Positions 8,527 to 16,572 of a DNA stretch of 64,000 nucleotides are shown here, one piece after another. A model generated the notes under the pieces. That model was not told the DNA's origin. It was given only the letters and a program-made list of their open reading frames with translations, and made no database searches. This DNA comes from Bosea sp. PAMC 26642. GTDB lineage: Bacteria > Pseudomonadota > Alphaproteobacteria > Rhizobiales > Beijerinckiaceae. The position numbers and the translations under genes are program-made. Location: NCBI RefSeq assembly GCF_001562255.1, contig NZ_CP014301.1:1984001-2048000 (forward strand). The letters run 5' to 3'. Each line of letters starts with the position of its first letter. The first letter of the stretch is position 1.

Positions 8527-8892
8527 ATGCAGGGCATCCTCTACGAAGAACCGACGATCTGGCTGTTCCTGCTCGTCACCGTCGTGATGGGCGGCTGGCT
8601 CGCCTGGATGTCGGGCCGCGCCGTCGCCAAGACCTGGAAGCCGACCTACCAGATCGTGCTCTACATGCTGGTGCTCGGGCTGGTCGTGCGCTTCATCCAT
8701 TTCGCCCTGTTCGAGGCGACCCTGCTGACGCTGCATTACTACATCGTCGACACCATCATCCTGATGGCTTTCGGCTTTGCCGGCTGGCGCTACAACCGCG
8801 CCAAGCAGATGACGACGCAGTATCGCTGGCTCTATGAGCGGACCGGCCCATTCAGCTGGAAGCCGCGCGAAGGCGGCTCCACAACGGCCTAA
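8527..8892 (+). CDS. Small conserved membrane protein of the liv operon (DUF6867-like)
   Basis: A 121-residue protein with three hydrophobic segments: about 12-30 (WLFLLVTVVMGGWLAWM), 43-62 (IVLYMLVLGLVVRFIHFALF) and 72-88 (YIVDTIILMAFGFAGW), then a basic, aromatic tail (QMTTQYRWLYERTGPFSWKP). It begins two bases after livF and is followed by livJ, so it is embedded in the transporter operon. I recall a family of this kind in Hyphomicrobiales liv operons (DUF6867), but the domain assignment is from memory. The function is unknown; an accessory subunit of this ABC importer is the natural guess. Confidence 0.75.
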   Translation: MQGILYEEPTIWLFLLVTVVMGGWLAWMSGRAVAKTWKPTYQIVLYMLVLGLVVRFIHFALFEATLLTLHYYIVDTIILMAFGFAGWRYNRAKQMTTQYRWLYERTGPFSWKPREGGSTTA

Positions 8893-9031
8893 AGACGCAG
8901 AAATCACACGAGCTTGACACGTGACAGACCGTTGAAAAAGCGCAAGACTGCGTTTCACGGTGGCAACACGCGCCGAGACGGGCGGACCATCCAGCCCGTT
9001 CATGATTGACAAGACAGGGGAGTCTTACTCG

Positions 9032-10147
9032 ATGAAAAAACTGCTGTTGAGCGGTATCGCGCTCGGCGCGGTCCTCGCCTTCTCCGGCGTGGCCAATGCC
9101 CAGATCAAGATCGGCGTCGCCGGTCCGATCACGGGTCCCAATGCGGCCTTCGGCGCCCAGCTCAAGAACGGCACCGAACAGGCGGTCGAGGACATCAACG
9201 CGGCCGGCGGCATTCTCGGCCAGAAGCTCGTTCTCTCGGTCGGCGACGACGTCTCCGATCCCAAGCAGGGCGTCTCCGTCGCCAACAAGTTCGTCGGCGA
9301 CGGCGTCAAGCTGGTGGTCGGCCACTTCAACTCCGGCGTCACCATGCCGGCGTCGGAAGTCTATGCCGAAAACGGCATCCTGATGATCTCGCCTTCGGCC
9401 ACCAACCCGAAGATCACCGAGCGCGGGCTCTGGAACGTCTTTCGCACCTGCGGTCGCGACGACCAGCAGGGCGAGGTCGCGGCGGCCTACATCGCCAAGA
9501 ACCTCAAGGACAAGAAGATCGCCGTCGTCCACGACAAGACCACTTACGGACAGGGCCTCGCTGACGAAACCCGCAAGGGTCTGGTCAAGGCCGGTATTAA
9601 GGACGTGCTCTATGAAGGCGTCAACGCCGGCGAGAAGGACTTCTCGGCGCTCATCTCCAAGCTGAAATCGGTCGGCGCCGACTATCTCTACTGGGGTGGC
9701 CTGCACACCGAAGGCGGTCTGGTCGTGCGCCAGATGCGCGATCAGGGCCTCAAGACCGTGATGATCTCGGGCGACGGCATCACCACCGACGAGTTCGCCA
9801 CGATCGGCGGCCCCGGCGTCGAAGGCACGCTGATGACCTTCCCGCCGGACCCGCAGAAGCGTCCCGAGGCGGCTTCGATCATCCAGAAGTTCGAAGCGAA
9901 GAAGTTCAAGCCCGAGGCCTACACCCTGTACAGCTACGCAGCCGTGCAGATCATGGCCGAAGGCGCCAAGCGCGCGAACTCGGTCGATCCCAAGAAGATC
10001 GCCGCCGCCCTGCATGGCGCGGCTGCGGTAAAGACCGTCATCGGCGACATCGCCTTCGACAAGAAGGGCGACATCACCCGCCCCGACTACACCATGTACA
10101 CCTGGAAGAAGGGCGCGGACGGCAAGATCACCTATATCGAGAACTGA
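9032..10147 (+). CDS. livJ: Branched-chain-amino-acid-type ABC transporter periplasmic binding protein
   Basis: A 371-residue Leu/Ile/Val-binding-protein family member. The signal peptide MKKLLLSGIALGAVLAFSGV ends with cleavage after Ala23 (ANA-QIK). The mature start QIKIGVAGPITGPNAAFG is typical, as is SPSATNPKITERG near residue 120. The ATG at 9032 is chosen because it starts the signal peptide and follows AGGGGAG at 9015-9021; a longer frame from 8960 lacks this. It lies 139 bases after the small membrane gene; TTGACA at 8914-8919 may be a -35 box giving extra expression, though no good -10 was seen. A strong terminator follows at 10181. Confidence 0.93.
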   Translation: MKKLLLSGIALGAVLAFSGVANAQIKIGVAGPITGPNAAFGAQLKNGTEQAVEDINAAGGILGQKLVLSVGDDVSDPKQGVSVANKFVGDGVKLVVGHFNSGVTMPASEVYAENGILMISPSATNPKITERGLWNVFRTCGRDDQQGEVAAAYIAKNLKDKKIAVVHDKTTYGQGLADETRKGLVKAGIKDVLYEGVNAGEKDFSALISKLKSVGADYLYWGGLHTEGGLVVRQMRDQGLKTVMISGDGITTDEFATIGGPGVEGTLMTFPPDPQKRPEAASIIQKFEAKKFKPEAYTLYSYAAVQIMAEGAKRANSVDPKKIAAALHGAAAVKTVIGDIAFDKKGDITRPDYTMYTWKKGADGKITYIEN

Positions 10148-10180
10148 TCTCGTCGGCTGATCGAAGCCTCTGAACAAGAG

Positions 10181-10216
10181 ACCCGCCCCGGAGCGATCCG
10201 GGGCGGGTTTTTCTTT
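10181..10216 (+). terminator. Intrinsic terminator after livJ
   Basis: An 11-base-pair perfect stem, ACCCGCCCCGG (10181-10191) with CCGGGGCGGGT (10198-10208), loop AGCGAT, followed by TTTTCTTTG. It lies 33 bases after the livJ stop. Confidence 0.9.
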
Positions 10217-10345
10217 GTCATTCCGGGGCTTCGCAAAGCGAAGAACCCGGAACCCACGACCGGGTGAACCTTACAGATGCTGTTGGAAATGCTCCCCCGG
10301 TCGTGGATTCCGGGTTCGCTGCTGCGCAGCGCCCCGGAATGACAG
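10217..10345. repeat. Dispersed intergenic palindromic repeat, copy A
   Basis: Bounded by TCATTCCGGGG and CCCCGGAATGACA, with internal inverted arms CCGGAACCCACGACCGGG and CCCGGTCGTGGATTCCGG. It is related to copies at 12290, 25902/27096 and 55106. It holds TGGATTCCGGGTT at 10304-10316, which matches the IS110 target of copy C in 12 of 13 positions. It lies immediately after the livJ terminator in the convergent gap. Confidence 0.8.
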
Positions 10346-10359
10346 GCCGTGTCAGCTTC

Positions 10360-10914
10360 TCAGCCCAAACGTCTGAGAAAGCCCGCGAATTGCAGAAGGC
10401 CGTCGGGCCAGGGCCCATGTCCCGAGTCGCTGTTGAGATGGCCGCTGTCGCCGGCATCGACGAAATCCGCGCCCCAGGCCGCCGCCAGAGCGCGCGCCTC
10501 GTCCTGGTCGCAATAGGGGTCGGTCGCGCTTGCGATCACGGTCGCCGGAAAAGGCAGAAGCTGACGCCGATGCTCGGCGAAATCGGCGGCCATATCGGGC
10601 AGCGCGAGCTTGGCCGCCTCCGAAGGAGGCGCCACCAGAAAGGCGCCGGCGACCTCGCCGGGCTTCAGATGCTCGGCCGCGTGTGCGATCGCGCTGACGC
10701 CGGCGGAATGTCCGACGAGCACGACCGGCCGGCTCGCCGCCCGTACGGCCTCGACGATGCGCCCGCCCCAAGCGTCCCGTCTCGGCTTCAACCAGTCGTC
10801 CTGCTCGACCAGCCGCGCCGTCGAGAGCCTGGCCAGCCAGCGGCTTTGCCAGTGGTCAGGCCCGGACCCGGACCAGCCGGGGATGATGAGGATGTCAGTG
10901 TCGGAGGTTTTCAT
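10360..10914 (-). CDS. RBBP9/YdeN-family alpha/beta serine hydrolase
   Basis: A 184-residue compact alpha/beta hydrolase. The N-terminus ILIIPGWSGSGPDHWQSRW is the hallmark of the RBBP9/YdeN (DUF452-like) group. The nucleophile elbow is VGHSAG near residue 69, the acid lies in ASATDPYC, and the catalytic His in DSGHLNSDSGHGPWPDG. No signal peptide, so cytosolic. The substrate is unknown. The ATG at 10914 is the only good start. It runs in the same direction as purB upstream, with 42 bases between them, so the two may share a transcript. Confidence 0.88.
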   Translation of the reverse strand: MKTSDTDILIIPGWSGSGPDHWQSRWLARLSTARLVEQDDWLKPRRDAWGGRIVEAVRAASRPVVLVGHSAGVSAIAHAAEHLKPGEVAGAFLVAPPSEAAKLALPDMAADFAEHRRQLLPFPATVIASATDPYCDQDEARALAAAWGADFVDAGDSGHLNSDSGHGPWPDGLLQFAGFLRRLG

Positions 10915-10956
10915 GGCCGTTCAGTTAAAGCCGCTTCCGCAGGATACCAGAGGCGT

Positions 10957-12264
10957 TCAAAGCTCCCCGAACACCCGCGCGAAAATCGTATCGACATGCT
11001 TGAAATGGTAGCCCTCGTCGAACATCGCCTCCAGCTCGGCGGCTGAAAGCTTTGCCGTCACCTCGGCGTCGGCCTTGAGGTTGGTCAAAAAATCCTCGCC
11101 GTGCTCCCAGGTCCGCATCGCGTTGCGCTGTACGAGGCTGTAGCTCTCCTCGCGGCTCGCGCCGGCCTGGGTCAGCGCCAGCAGCACGCGCTGCGAATTG
11201 TGCAGCCCGCCGAGCTTGTCGAGGTTCTTGCGCATGTTGTGCGGATAGATCAGCAGCTTGTCGACGACGCCGGTCAGCCGCGCCAGCGCGAAATCCAGCG
11301 TCACCGTGGCGTCCGGGCCGATCATGCGCTCGACCGAGGAATGCGAGATATCGCGTTCGTGCCAGAGCGCGACGTTCTCCAGCGCCGGCACCACCATGCC
11401 GCGCACGAGGCGCGCGAGGCCGGTCAGGTTTTCGGTCAGCACCGGATTGCGCTTGTGCGGCATCGCCGACGAGCCCTTCTGGCCGACGGAGAAGAACTCC
11501 TCCGCCTCATAGACCTCGGTGCGCTGCAGATGCCGGATTTCGGTCGCCAGCCGCTCGACCGAAGACGCGACGACGCCGAGCGTGGCGAAATACATCGCGT
11601 GCCGGTCGCGCGGGATGACCTGTGTCGAGACCGGCTCGACCGTCAGCCCCATCTTCTCCGCGACATAGGCCTCCACGCTCGGATCGATATTGGCAAAGGT
11701 ACCGACGGCGCCCGAAATCGCACAGGTCGCGATCTCGGCACGGGCGGCGACCAGCCTGGCCTTGCAGCGGTCGAACTCGGCATAGGCCTGCGCCAGCTTG
11801 AGCCCAAAGGTCACGGGCTCGGCGTGGATGCCGTGCGACCGGCCGATCGTCGGCGTCAGCTTGTGCTCGAAGGCGCGCCGCTTGATCGCCGCCAGCAGCG
11901 CATCGACATCGGCAATCAGAATATCGGTCGCGCGCGCGAGTTGCACCGAAAGCGTCGTGTCGAGAATGTCCGACGAGGTCATGCCCTGATGCACGAAGCG
12001 CGCCTCGGGGCCGACGATCTCGGCCAGATGCGTCAGGAAGGCGATGACGTCGTGCTTGGTGACGCGCTCGATCTCGTCGATGCGCGCGACGTCGAAGACA
12101 GCGTCCTTCGCCTTCGCCCAGATCGTCGCGGCCGCCTCCTTCGGTACCACGCCGAGTTCGGCGAGCTTGTCGGTGGCGTGCGCCTCGATCTCGAACCAAA
12201 TCCGGAACCGCGTCTGCGGCTCCCAGATGGCGACCATCTCGGGGCGGGAATAGCGCGGGATCAT
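10957..12264 (-). CDS. purB: Adenylosuccinate lyase
   Basis: A 435-residue member of the fumarase/aspartase superfamily acting twice in purine synthesis: SAICAR to AICAR, and adenylosuccinate to AMP. The family signature GSSAMPHKRNP is present near residue 270 and carries the mobile catalytic Ser loop. The N-terminus MIPRYSRPEMVAIWEPQTRF and the TSSDILDTTLSVQL segment with substrate-binding residues are standard for the proteobacterial short form. RSHGIHAEPVTFG holds the catalytic His. The length is as expected. A palindromic repeat copy lies upstream at 12290. Confidence 0.97.
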   Translation of the reverse strand: MIPRYSRPEMVAIWEPQTRFRIWFEIEAHATDKLAELGVVPKEAAATIWAKAKDAVFDVARIDEIERVTKHDVIAFLTHLAEIVGPEARFVHQGMTSSDILDTTLSVQLARATDILIADVDALLAAIKRRAFEHKLTPTIGRSHGIHAEPVTFGLKLAQAYAEFDRCKARLVAARAEIATCAISGAVGTFANIDPSVEAYVAEKMGLTVEPVSTQVIPRDRHAMYFATLGVVASSVERLATEIRHLQRTEVYEAEEFFSVGQKGSSAMPHKRNPVLTENLTGLARLVRGMVVPALENVALWHERDISHSSVERMIGPDATVTLDFALARLTGVVDKLLIYPHNMRKNLDKLGGLHNSQRVLLALTQAGASREESYSLVQRNAMRTWEHGEDFLTNLKADAEVTAKLSAAELEAMFDEGYHFKHVDTIFARVFGEL

Positions 12265-12289
12265 CGAAACCTCGTCTCACAAAGCGCGC

Positions 12290-12400
12290 CGTCATTCCGG
12301 ACAAGCCGCGAAGCGGCGCCGATCCGGAATCCATCATAAAGCGCTGTCGGTGCCCTACGATGGATTCCGGGTCTCCGCTGCGCTGCGCCCGGAATGACGG
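12290..12400. repeat. Dispersed intergenic palindromic repeat, copy B (intact)
   Basis: Left arm from CGTCATTCCGGACAAG to CCGATCCGGAATCCATC; right arm from CGATGGATTCCGGGTCTCC to GCCCGGAATGACGG. It is the closest intact relative of copy C, which the IS110 element interrupts. It carries an unoccupied exact 13-base target TGGATTCCGGGTC at 12361-12373. It lies between purB and rpe, both on the minus strand. Confidence 0.88.
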
Positions 12401-12412
12401 CGCAATGAATGT

Positions 12413-13096
12413 TCAAACCCAGTCCCCGCGCGCGGCCTCGGCCGCCTTGCGGATCGCGGAAATATTGCCGGCATAGGCCGAAGGCCCACCCTTGAACACA
12501 GCCGAACCGGCGACGAAGACGTTCGCCCCGGCCTTCGCCGCCAAAGGCGCGGTCTCGGTCGTCGCGCCGCCATCGATCTCGAGCTCGATCGGCCGCTCGC
12601 CGATCAGGGCGCGCACGCGGGCGATCTTCTCGACCACGGAAGCGATGAAGCTCTGCCCGCCAAAACCGGGATTGACCGTCATCAGCAGGATCAGGTCGAG
12701 GTCGTCGAGCAGCGGCTCGACCATGCCTTCAGGCGTACCGGGATTGAGCACGAGGCCGGCCTTCTTGCCCTGCGCCCGGATCGCCTGCAGCGTCCGGTGC
12801 GGATGGGAGCCAGCCTCGACATGGAAGGAGATCAGGTCCGCGCCGGCCTTAGCGAAAGCCTCGATGTAGGGATCGACCGGCGCGATCATCAGATGCACAT
12901 CGAAGAGCTTCTTCGTGTGCGGGCGGATCGCCTTCAGCACGTCGGGGCCGAATGTGATGTTGGGCACGAAATGCCCGTCCATCACGTCGCAATGAATCCA
13001 GTCGGCCCCGGCCGCGTCGATCGCGCGCACCTCCTCGCCAAGCTTCGAGAAATCGGCCGAGAGGATCGAGGGGGCGATGCGGATGGGCGCGCTCAT
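12413..13096 (-). CDS. rpe: Ribulose-phosphate 3-epimerase
   Basis: A 227-residue TIM-barrel metal enzyme interconverting ribulose 5-phosphate and xylulose 5-phosphate. Visible motifs: [10 protein letters not shown] at the N-terminus, [16 protein letters not shown] with metal-binding His and catalytic Asp, FDVHLMI with a second metal His, [10 protein letters not shown] phosphate/loop region, and ELEIDGGA with the second catalytic Asp. The ATG at 13096 ([10 protein letters not shown]) is preferred over 13132 because the extra 12 residues precede the barrel without family support. It serves the pentose phosphate or Calvin cycle; no Calvin genes are in the window. Confidence 0.96.
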   Translation of the reverse strand: MSAPIRIAPSILSADFSKLGEEVRAIDAAGADWIHCDVMDGHFVPNITFGPDVLKAIRPHTKKLFDVHLMIAPVDPYIEAFAKAGADLISFHVEAGSHPHRTLQAIRAQGKKAGLVLNPGTPEGMVEPLLDDLDLILLMTVNPGFGGQSFIASVVEKIARVRALIGERPIELEIDGGATTETAPLAAKAGANVFVAGSAVFKGGPSAYAGNISAIRKAAEAARGDWV

Positions 13097-13149
13097 GCCT
13101 GGCGGTTTAGCGCTGGTGCGCGCCTGCCGCAATCTAAAGCGCCCGGATT

Positions 13150-13827
13150 TCAGCGACGTTTCACCGGAACCGAGAGGCGCCGGTCGGCCTCCTCCATCTC
13201 GGCGACAACCGTCGCGAAGGCCGGCCTGACCGCGAGCCGGCGATACCAGGCCTCGAGGCGCTCGTAATCGCGAAGCGTCGGCCCGCCGAGCCGCAGCGCG
13301 AAGAACACGCTCATGAACAGGGCGATGTCCGCCGCCGACAGCATCCCGCCGAAGAACTCGGTTCCGCCCAGCCGCTCGTCGAGTCTCGCATAGTGGCGCG
13401 TCAACAAATCCTCGGCGATCAGCGCATCGGCGTCCTGCTGGGCCCGCCGATCGGCCTCGACGGCGCGCGGTCCCGTGCGATGCATCAGCGGCTTCAGCGC
13501 CGCCAGCATGATCTCATCGGCAAAGAGTTCATCCAGTCGGCAGCGCGCACGCTCGGCCGGTGTCGGCGGATAGAGCGGCGGCTGCGGATAGGCGTCCTCG
13601 AGATATTCGAGGATCACGGTCGAATCGTAGAGTACGAGCCCGCAATCGGTCAGCACCGGTACCTGCCCCTTCGGATTCAGCGCCAGCACCTCGGGGTGCC
13701 TGGGATCGTATCCGGTCGTCTGGTTGAACGGCACGATGATGCGCTCATATGGGAGTCCCTTCTCGGCGAGCGCGATCTCGACCTTGCGCGCAAACAGGCT
13801 GAGCGGGCCGGAATAGAGCGTGATCAT
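13150..13827 (-). CDS. Glutathione S-transferase family protein
   Basis: A 225-residue GST. The N-terminal thioredoxin fold begins [20 protein letters not shown], with [13 protein letters not shown] (cis-Pro before the Val-Pro glutathione backbone contact) and the GSH gamma-glutamyl motif [14 protein letters not shown] near residue 65. The C-terminal helical domain follows, ending in [17 protein letters not shown]. The ATG at 13827 has GGGAG about 10 bases upstream. The active residue is probably the Ser of the first helix region. It is followed downstream by rpe in the same direction. The substrate cannot be read from the sequence. Confidence 0.9.
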   Translation of the reverse strand: MITLYSGPLSLFARKVEIALAEKGLPYERIIVPFNQTTGYDPRHPEVLALNPKGQVPVLTDCGLVLYDSTVILEYLEDAYPQPPLYPPTPAERARCRLDELFADEIMLAALKPLMHRTGPRAVEADRRAQQDADALIAEDLLTRHYARLDERLGGTEFFGGMLSAADIALFMSVFFALRLGGPTLRDYERLEAWYRRLAVRPAFATVVAEMEEADRRLSVPVKRR

Positions 13828-13872
13828 GGAAATCTCCCGCAGATGACGGGAGACATCTCGCAAACGGCGTCG

Positions 13873-14841
13873 TCAGCGCGCGGCAGGAGGCTGTTCGCGT
13901 CGCCGGATGCGCCCCGCGACGCCGCGCAGCAGCCAGGGCATCAGATAGATCGGAAACTGCGCCAGCGCGAAGAACAGGAAGGTCGTGGGCGGAACGCCGG
14001 CCCCGAGCGCGGCGACGATCATCCCCATATTGCGCTGGCCCGAGCCGTAGCCCACCATGAAGCGCTCCGAAGCCGGCAGGAAGCGCAGCACGAGCGCGCT
14101 CGCCGCAAGCCCGAACAACGAGACGCCGAAGGCGCAGGCCAGGAATAGCGCGACCTGTGCCGGGTTTTCGAAGGCTGCGCGCGTGACACCGTCCATCGCG
14201 GCGATGGCGAAGATGAAATACATCAGCACGCCGAAGCCATCGAGATTGGCCTTCATCGCCGTGATCTTCGCCTTGCCGAGCAGCATGCGCAGGATGGCGG
14301 CAACGGTCATGCCGCCGCCGACGAAGAGCAGCAGCCGCCACGTCAGCAGACTGCGATCGAGCGGGATCGCCGCGCCCGCCAGCAGATCGACCAGGAGCGG
14401 CGCGACGACCGGGCTGACGACGGTGGTGAGGATGACGCTGGCGATGATCAGCGACGGCTCGAAACCATAGATGATCGCCACCGCCGGCGAGGACATGATC
14501 GGCGGCGCCGCGGCCATGATGGCCAGCCCCAGCAGCAGGCCGGGATCGATCGCCGCCCGGCCAAGCAGCAGGAACGCCCCGCCGATCAGCAGCACCGGCA
14601 CCGCCACGAGCCATAGACAGGCCGCGATCAGCCGCGCCGGCCGGCGCAGCAGCCCGGCGATGATGCCGATATCGGCCCGCATGAACACGATGGTGGTGAA
14701 GCAGAAGATCGTGACCGGCAGCACGGGACGCGCGGCCGCCGAGAACTGCGGCAGCGCCAGCCCCAGAAAGATCGACAGCGCGAAACCCTGCGTTCCATGG
14801 CGCCCTAGCCAGGCGAGAAAGGCGGCGATAGGCGACAGCAT
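13873..14841 (-). CDS. Bile-acid:sodium-symporter-superfamily (BASS-like) membrane transporter
   Basis: A 322-residue protein of about ten hydrophobic segments. Recognisable features are the crossing-helix motif GLAIMAAAPPIMSSPAVA and, in the second half, GYGSGQRNMGMIVAALG, matching the repeated discontinuous helices of BASS-type Na-coupled transporters. The ATG at 14841 starts a first helix (SPIAAFLAWLG); the frame extends to 15027 but that part is Arg-rich and not membrane-like. It lies upstream of the GST gene with 45 bases between, so they may be co-transcribed. The substrate is unknown, an organic anion being most likely for this superfamily. Confidence 0.75.
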   Translation of the reverse strand: MLSPIAAFLAWLGRHGTQGFALSIFLGLALPQFSAAARPVLPVTIFCFTTIVFMRADIGIIAGLLRRPARLIAACLWLVAVPVLLIGGAFLLLGRAAIDPGLLLGLAIMAAAPPIMSSPAVAIIYGFEPSLIIASVILTTVVSPVVAPLLVDLLAGAAIPLDRSLLTWRLLLFVGGGMTVAAILRMLLGKAKITAMKANLDGFGVLMYFIFAIAAMDGVTRAAFENPAQVALFLACAFGVSLFGLAASALVLRFLPASERFMVGYGSGQRNMGMIVAALGAGVPPTTFLFFALAQFPIYLMPWLLRGVAGRIRRREQPPAAR

Positions 14842-15100
14842 GACGTCCGGAACCGGCGGGCAGGACCACGACTTGTGGCCGATCCGGCCGCTTGCGTCAT
14901 CCACCATCGACGCAGGGGCGACCTGCCGCCGCAGAAAATTGCGGGGAACCACCTCCGACGACGCCCCCGCCCGGCAGTTTGTCCGCCATGGCGCAAATCT
15001 TGCGAAACTCGTGATGCAACCTCGCAAAAACCTGCCGGGGCGCTGACATCGCGCGCCAAACGGTTACTTTCGTGAAGGTGGCGGGCTTCGGGAGCAGATG

Positions 15101-16348
15101 ATGCAGACGGATACGATCGTTCTCGGCGCGGGCATCGTCGGCATTTCCGTGGCGCTGCATCTGCAGAAGGCCGGCCGCTCCGTCCTGCTCGTCGACAAGC
15201 GCGGCCCGGGCGAGGAGACCAGCTACGGCAATGCCGGGCTGATCCAGCGCGAGGGAGTCTACCCCTACGGCTTCCCGCATGATTTCGGCGCGCTGATCCG
15301 CTACGCGATGAACAACACCATCGACGCGCATTACCACTGGAATGCGATCCCCAAGCTCGCACCCTTCCTGTGGTCCTACTGGCTGCATTCGCGTGCCTCG
15401 CAGCACGAGGCCATCGCCAAAAAATACGCCACGCTGATCGAGCATTGCGTCACGGAGCACGACGCATTGGCGGAGGAAGCCGGCGCGACCGCGCTGCTGC
15501 GTCGCAAGGGCTGGATGAAGGTCTTCCGCACCGCCGCCCAGCAGGACGAGCGCCTGGCCGAGGCCGCGCGCTGGAACCGCGACTACGGCCTGAACTACCA
15601 GGTGCTGGACGTGGCGACGCTGCGCGCCGAGGAGCCCCATCTCGACCAGAGCTTGATCGGCGGACTGCACTGGACCGATCCGGTTACCGTGATCGATCCG
15701 CTCGGACTGTCGAAGGCCTATGTCGCGCTGTTCGAGAAGCTCGGCGGCAGGCTGGCCCTAGGCGATGCCGGCACGCTGGCGCAGGATCCTTCGGGCTGGA
15801 GCGTCACGCTTGCTGACGGCACCAAGGCGACGGCGAAGGATGCTGTCGTCGCGCTCGGCCCTTGGGCCGACATGGTCAACGACAGGCTCGGCTATCGCCT
15901 GCCGCTGGCGGTCAAGCGCGGCTACCACATGCACTACAAGCCGCTCGGCAACGCTGTGCTGAACCACCCTGTGCTCGACACCGAGCGCGGCTATTTCCTC
16001 GCCCCGATGGCACAAGGCGTCCGCCTGACCACCGGCGCCGAATTCGCCGATCGCGACGCGCCCAAAACGCCCGTTCAGCTAGCCCGTGCCGAGCCGATCG
16101 CGAAGACACTGTTCCCGCTTGGCGAGCGGCTCGACCCTGAGCCCTGGCTCGGCCGCCGCCCCTGCACGCCCGACATGATGCCGATCATCGGCCCGGCGCC
16201 GAAGCACAAGAACCTCTGGTTCTCCTTCGGCCACGCCCATCACGGCCTGACCTTGGCGGCCGTCACCGGCCGCATGATCGCCGAGATGGTCACCGGCCAG
16301 AAGGTCTTCGTCGATCCGACGCCCTTCGCCCCGGCGCGGTTCGGGTAG
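15101..16348 (+). CDS. FAD-dependent D-amino-acid dehydrogenase (DadA-like)
   Basis: A 415-residue DAO-family flavoenzyme. GxGxxG is in IVLGAGIVGISVALHLQ, with the acidic ribose-binding residue in LLVDKRGPGEETSYGNAG. The C-terminus has GRRPCTPDMMPIIGPAP and FSFGHAHHGLTLAAVTG. It resembles the flavoprotein at 2100-3332 in length and layout but is clearly a separate paralogue. Adjacent ATGs at 15098 and 15101 are possible; GGGAG at 15090-15094 is better spaced for 15101. The expected role is oxidation of D-amino acids to keto acids. The dipeptidase gene downstream is compatible with handling of D-residue peptides (inference). Confidence 0.88.
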   Translation: MQTDTIVLGAGIVGISVALHLQKAGRSVLLVDKRGPGEETSYGNAGLIQREGVYPYGFPHDFGALIRYAMNNTIDAHYHWNAIPKLAPFLWSYWLHSRASQHEAIAKKYATLIEHCVTEHDALAEEAGATALLRRKGWMKVFRTAAQQDERLAEAARWNRDYGLNYQVLDVATLRAEEPHLDQSLIGGLHWTDPVTVIDPLGLSKAYVALFEKLGGRLALGDAGTLAQDPSGWSVTLADGTKATAKDAVVALGPWADMVNDRLGYRLPLAVKRGYHMHYKPLGNAVLNHPVLDTERGYFLAPMAQGVRLTTGAEFADRDAPKTPVQLARAEPIAKTLFPLGERLDPEPWLGRRPCTPDMMPIIGPAPKHKNLWFSFGHAHHGLTLAAVTGRMIAEMVTGQKVFVDPTPFAPARFG

Positions 16349-16350
16349 GC

Positions 16351-16490
16351 GCTGTCATCCCGTGCGCGCCGCAGCGTGAAACGCTGCTGCGCAGACACGG
16401 GACCGCGTGACGATAAGAGCACCTCATCCTGATGACGATCCCGCATCTGCGCAGCAGCACTACGCGCCGCAGCGCGTGCGGGATGACAGC
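16351..16490. repeat. Long inverted repeat between the D-amino-acid dehydrogenase and dipeptidase genes
   Basis: Perfect 12-base outer arms GCTGTCATCCCG (16351-16362) and CGGGATGACAGC (16479-16490), extended by GC-rich imperfect inner arms including GCTGCTGCGCAGA and TCTGCGCAGCAGCA. It has the look of a dispersed intergenic palindrome distinct from the CATTCCGG family. It sits three bases after the upstream stop and could also act as a transcript-stabilising hairpin. Confidence 0.7.
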
Positions 16491-16572
16491 CCTGCGCGAC
16501 ACCCCCTCGCCTACCGCCGCAAGCCCTGCCACGGTGTCCACCGCTTCCTGATTCCGCATGCAAGGTTCTCCC

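Noticed and set aside
8914..8942. Promoter for livJ with -35 TTGACA
   Set aside because: The -35 matches, but the -10 position (AAAGCG region) does not, so no separate feature was called.
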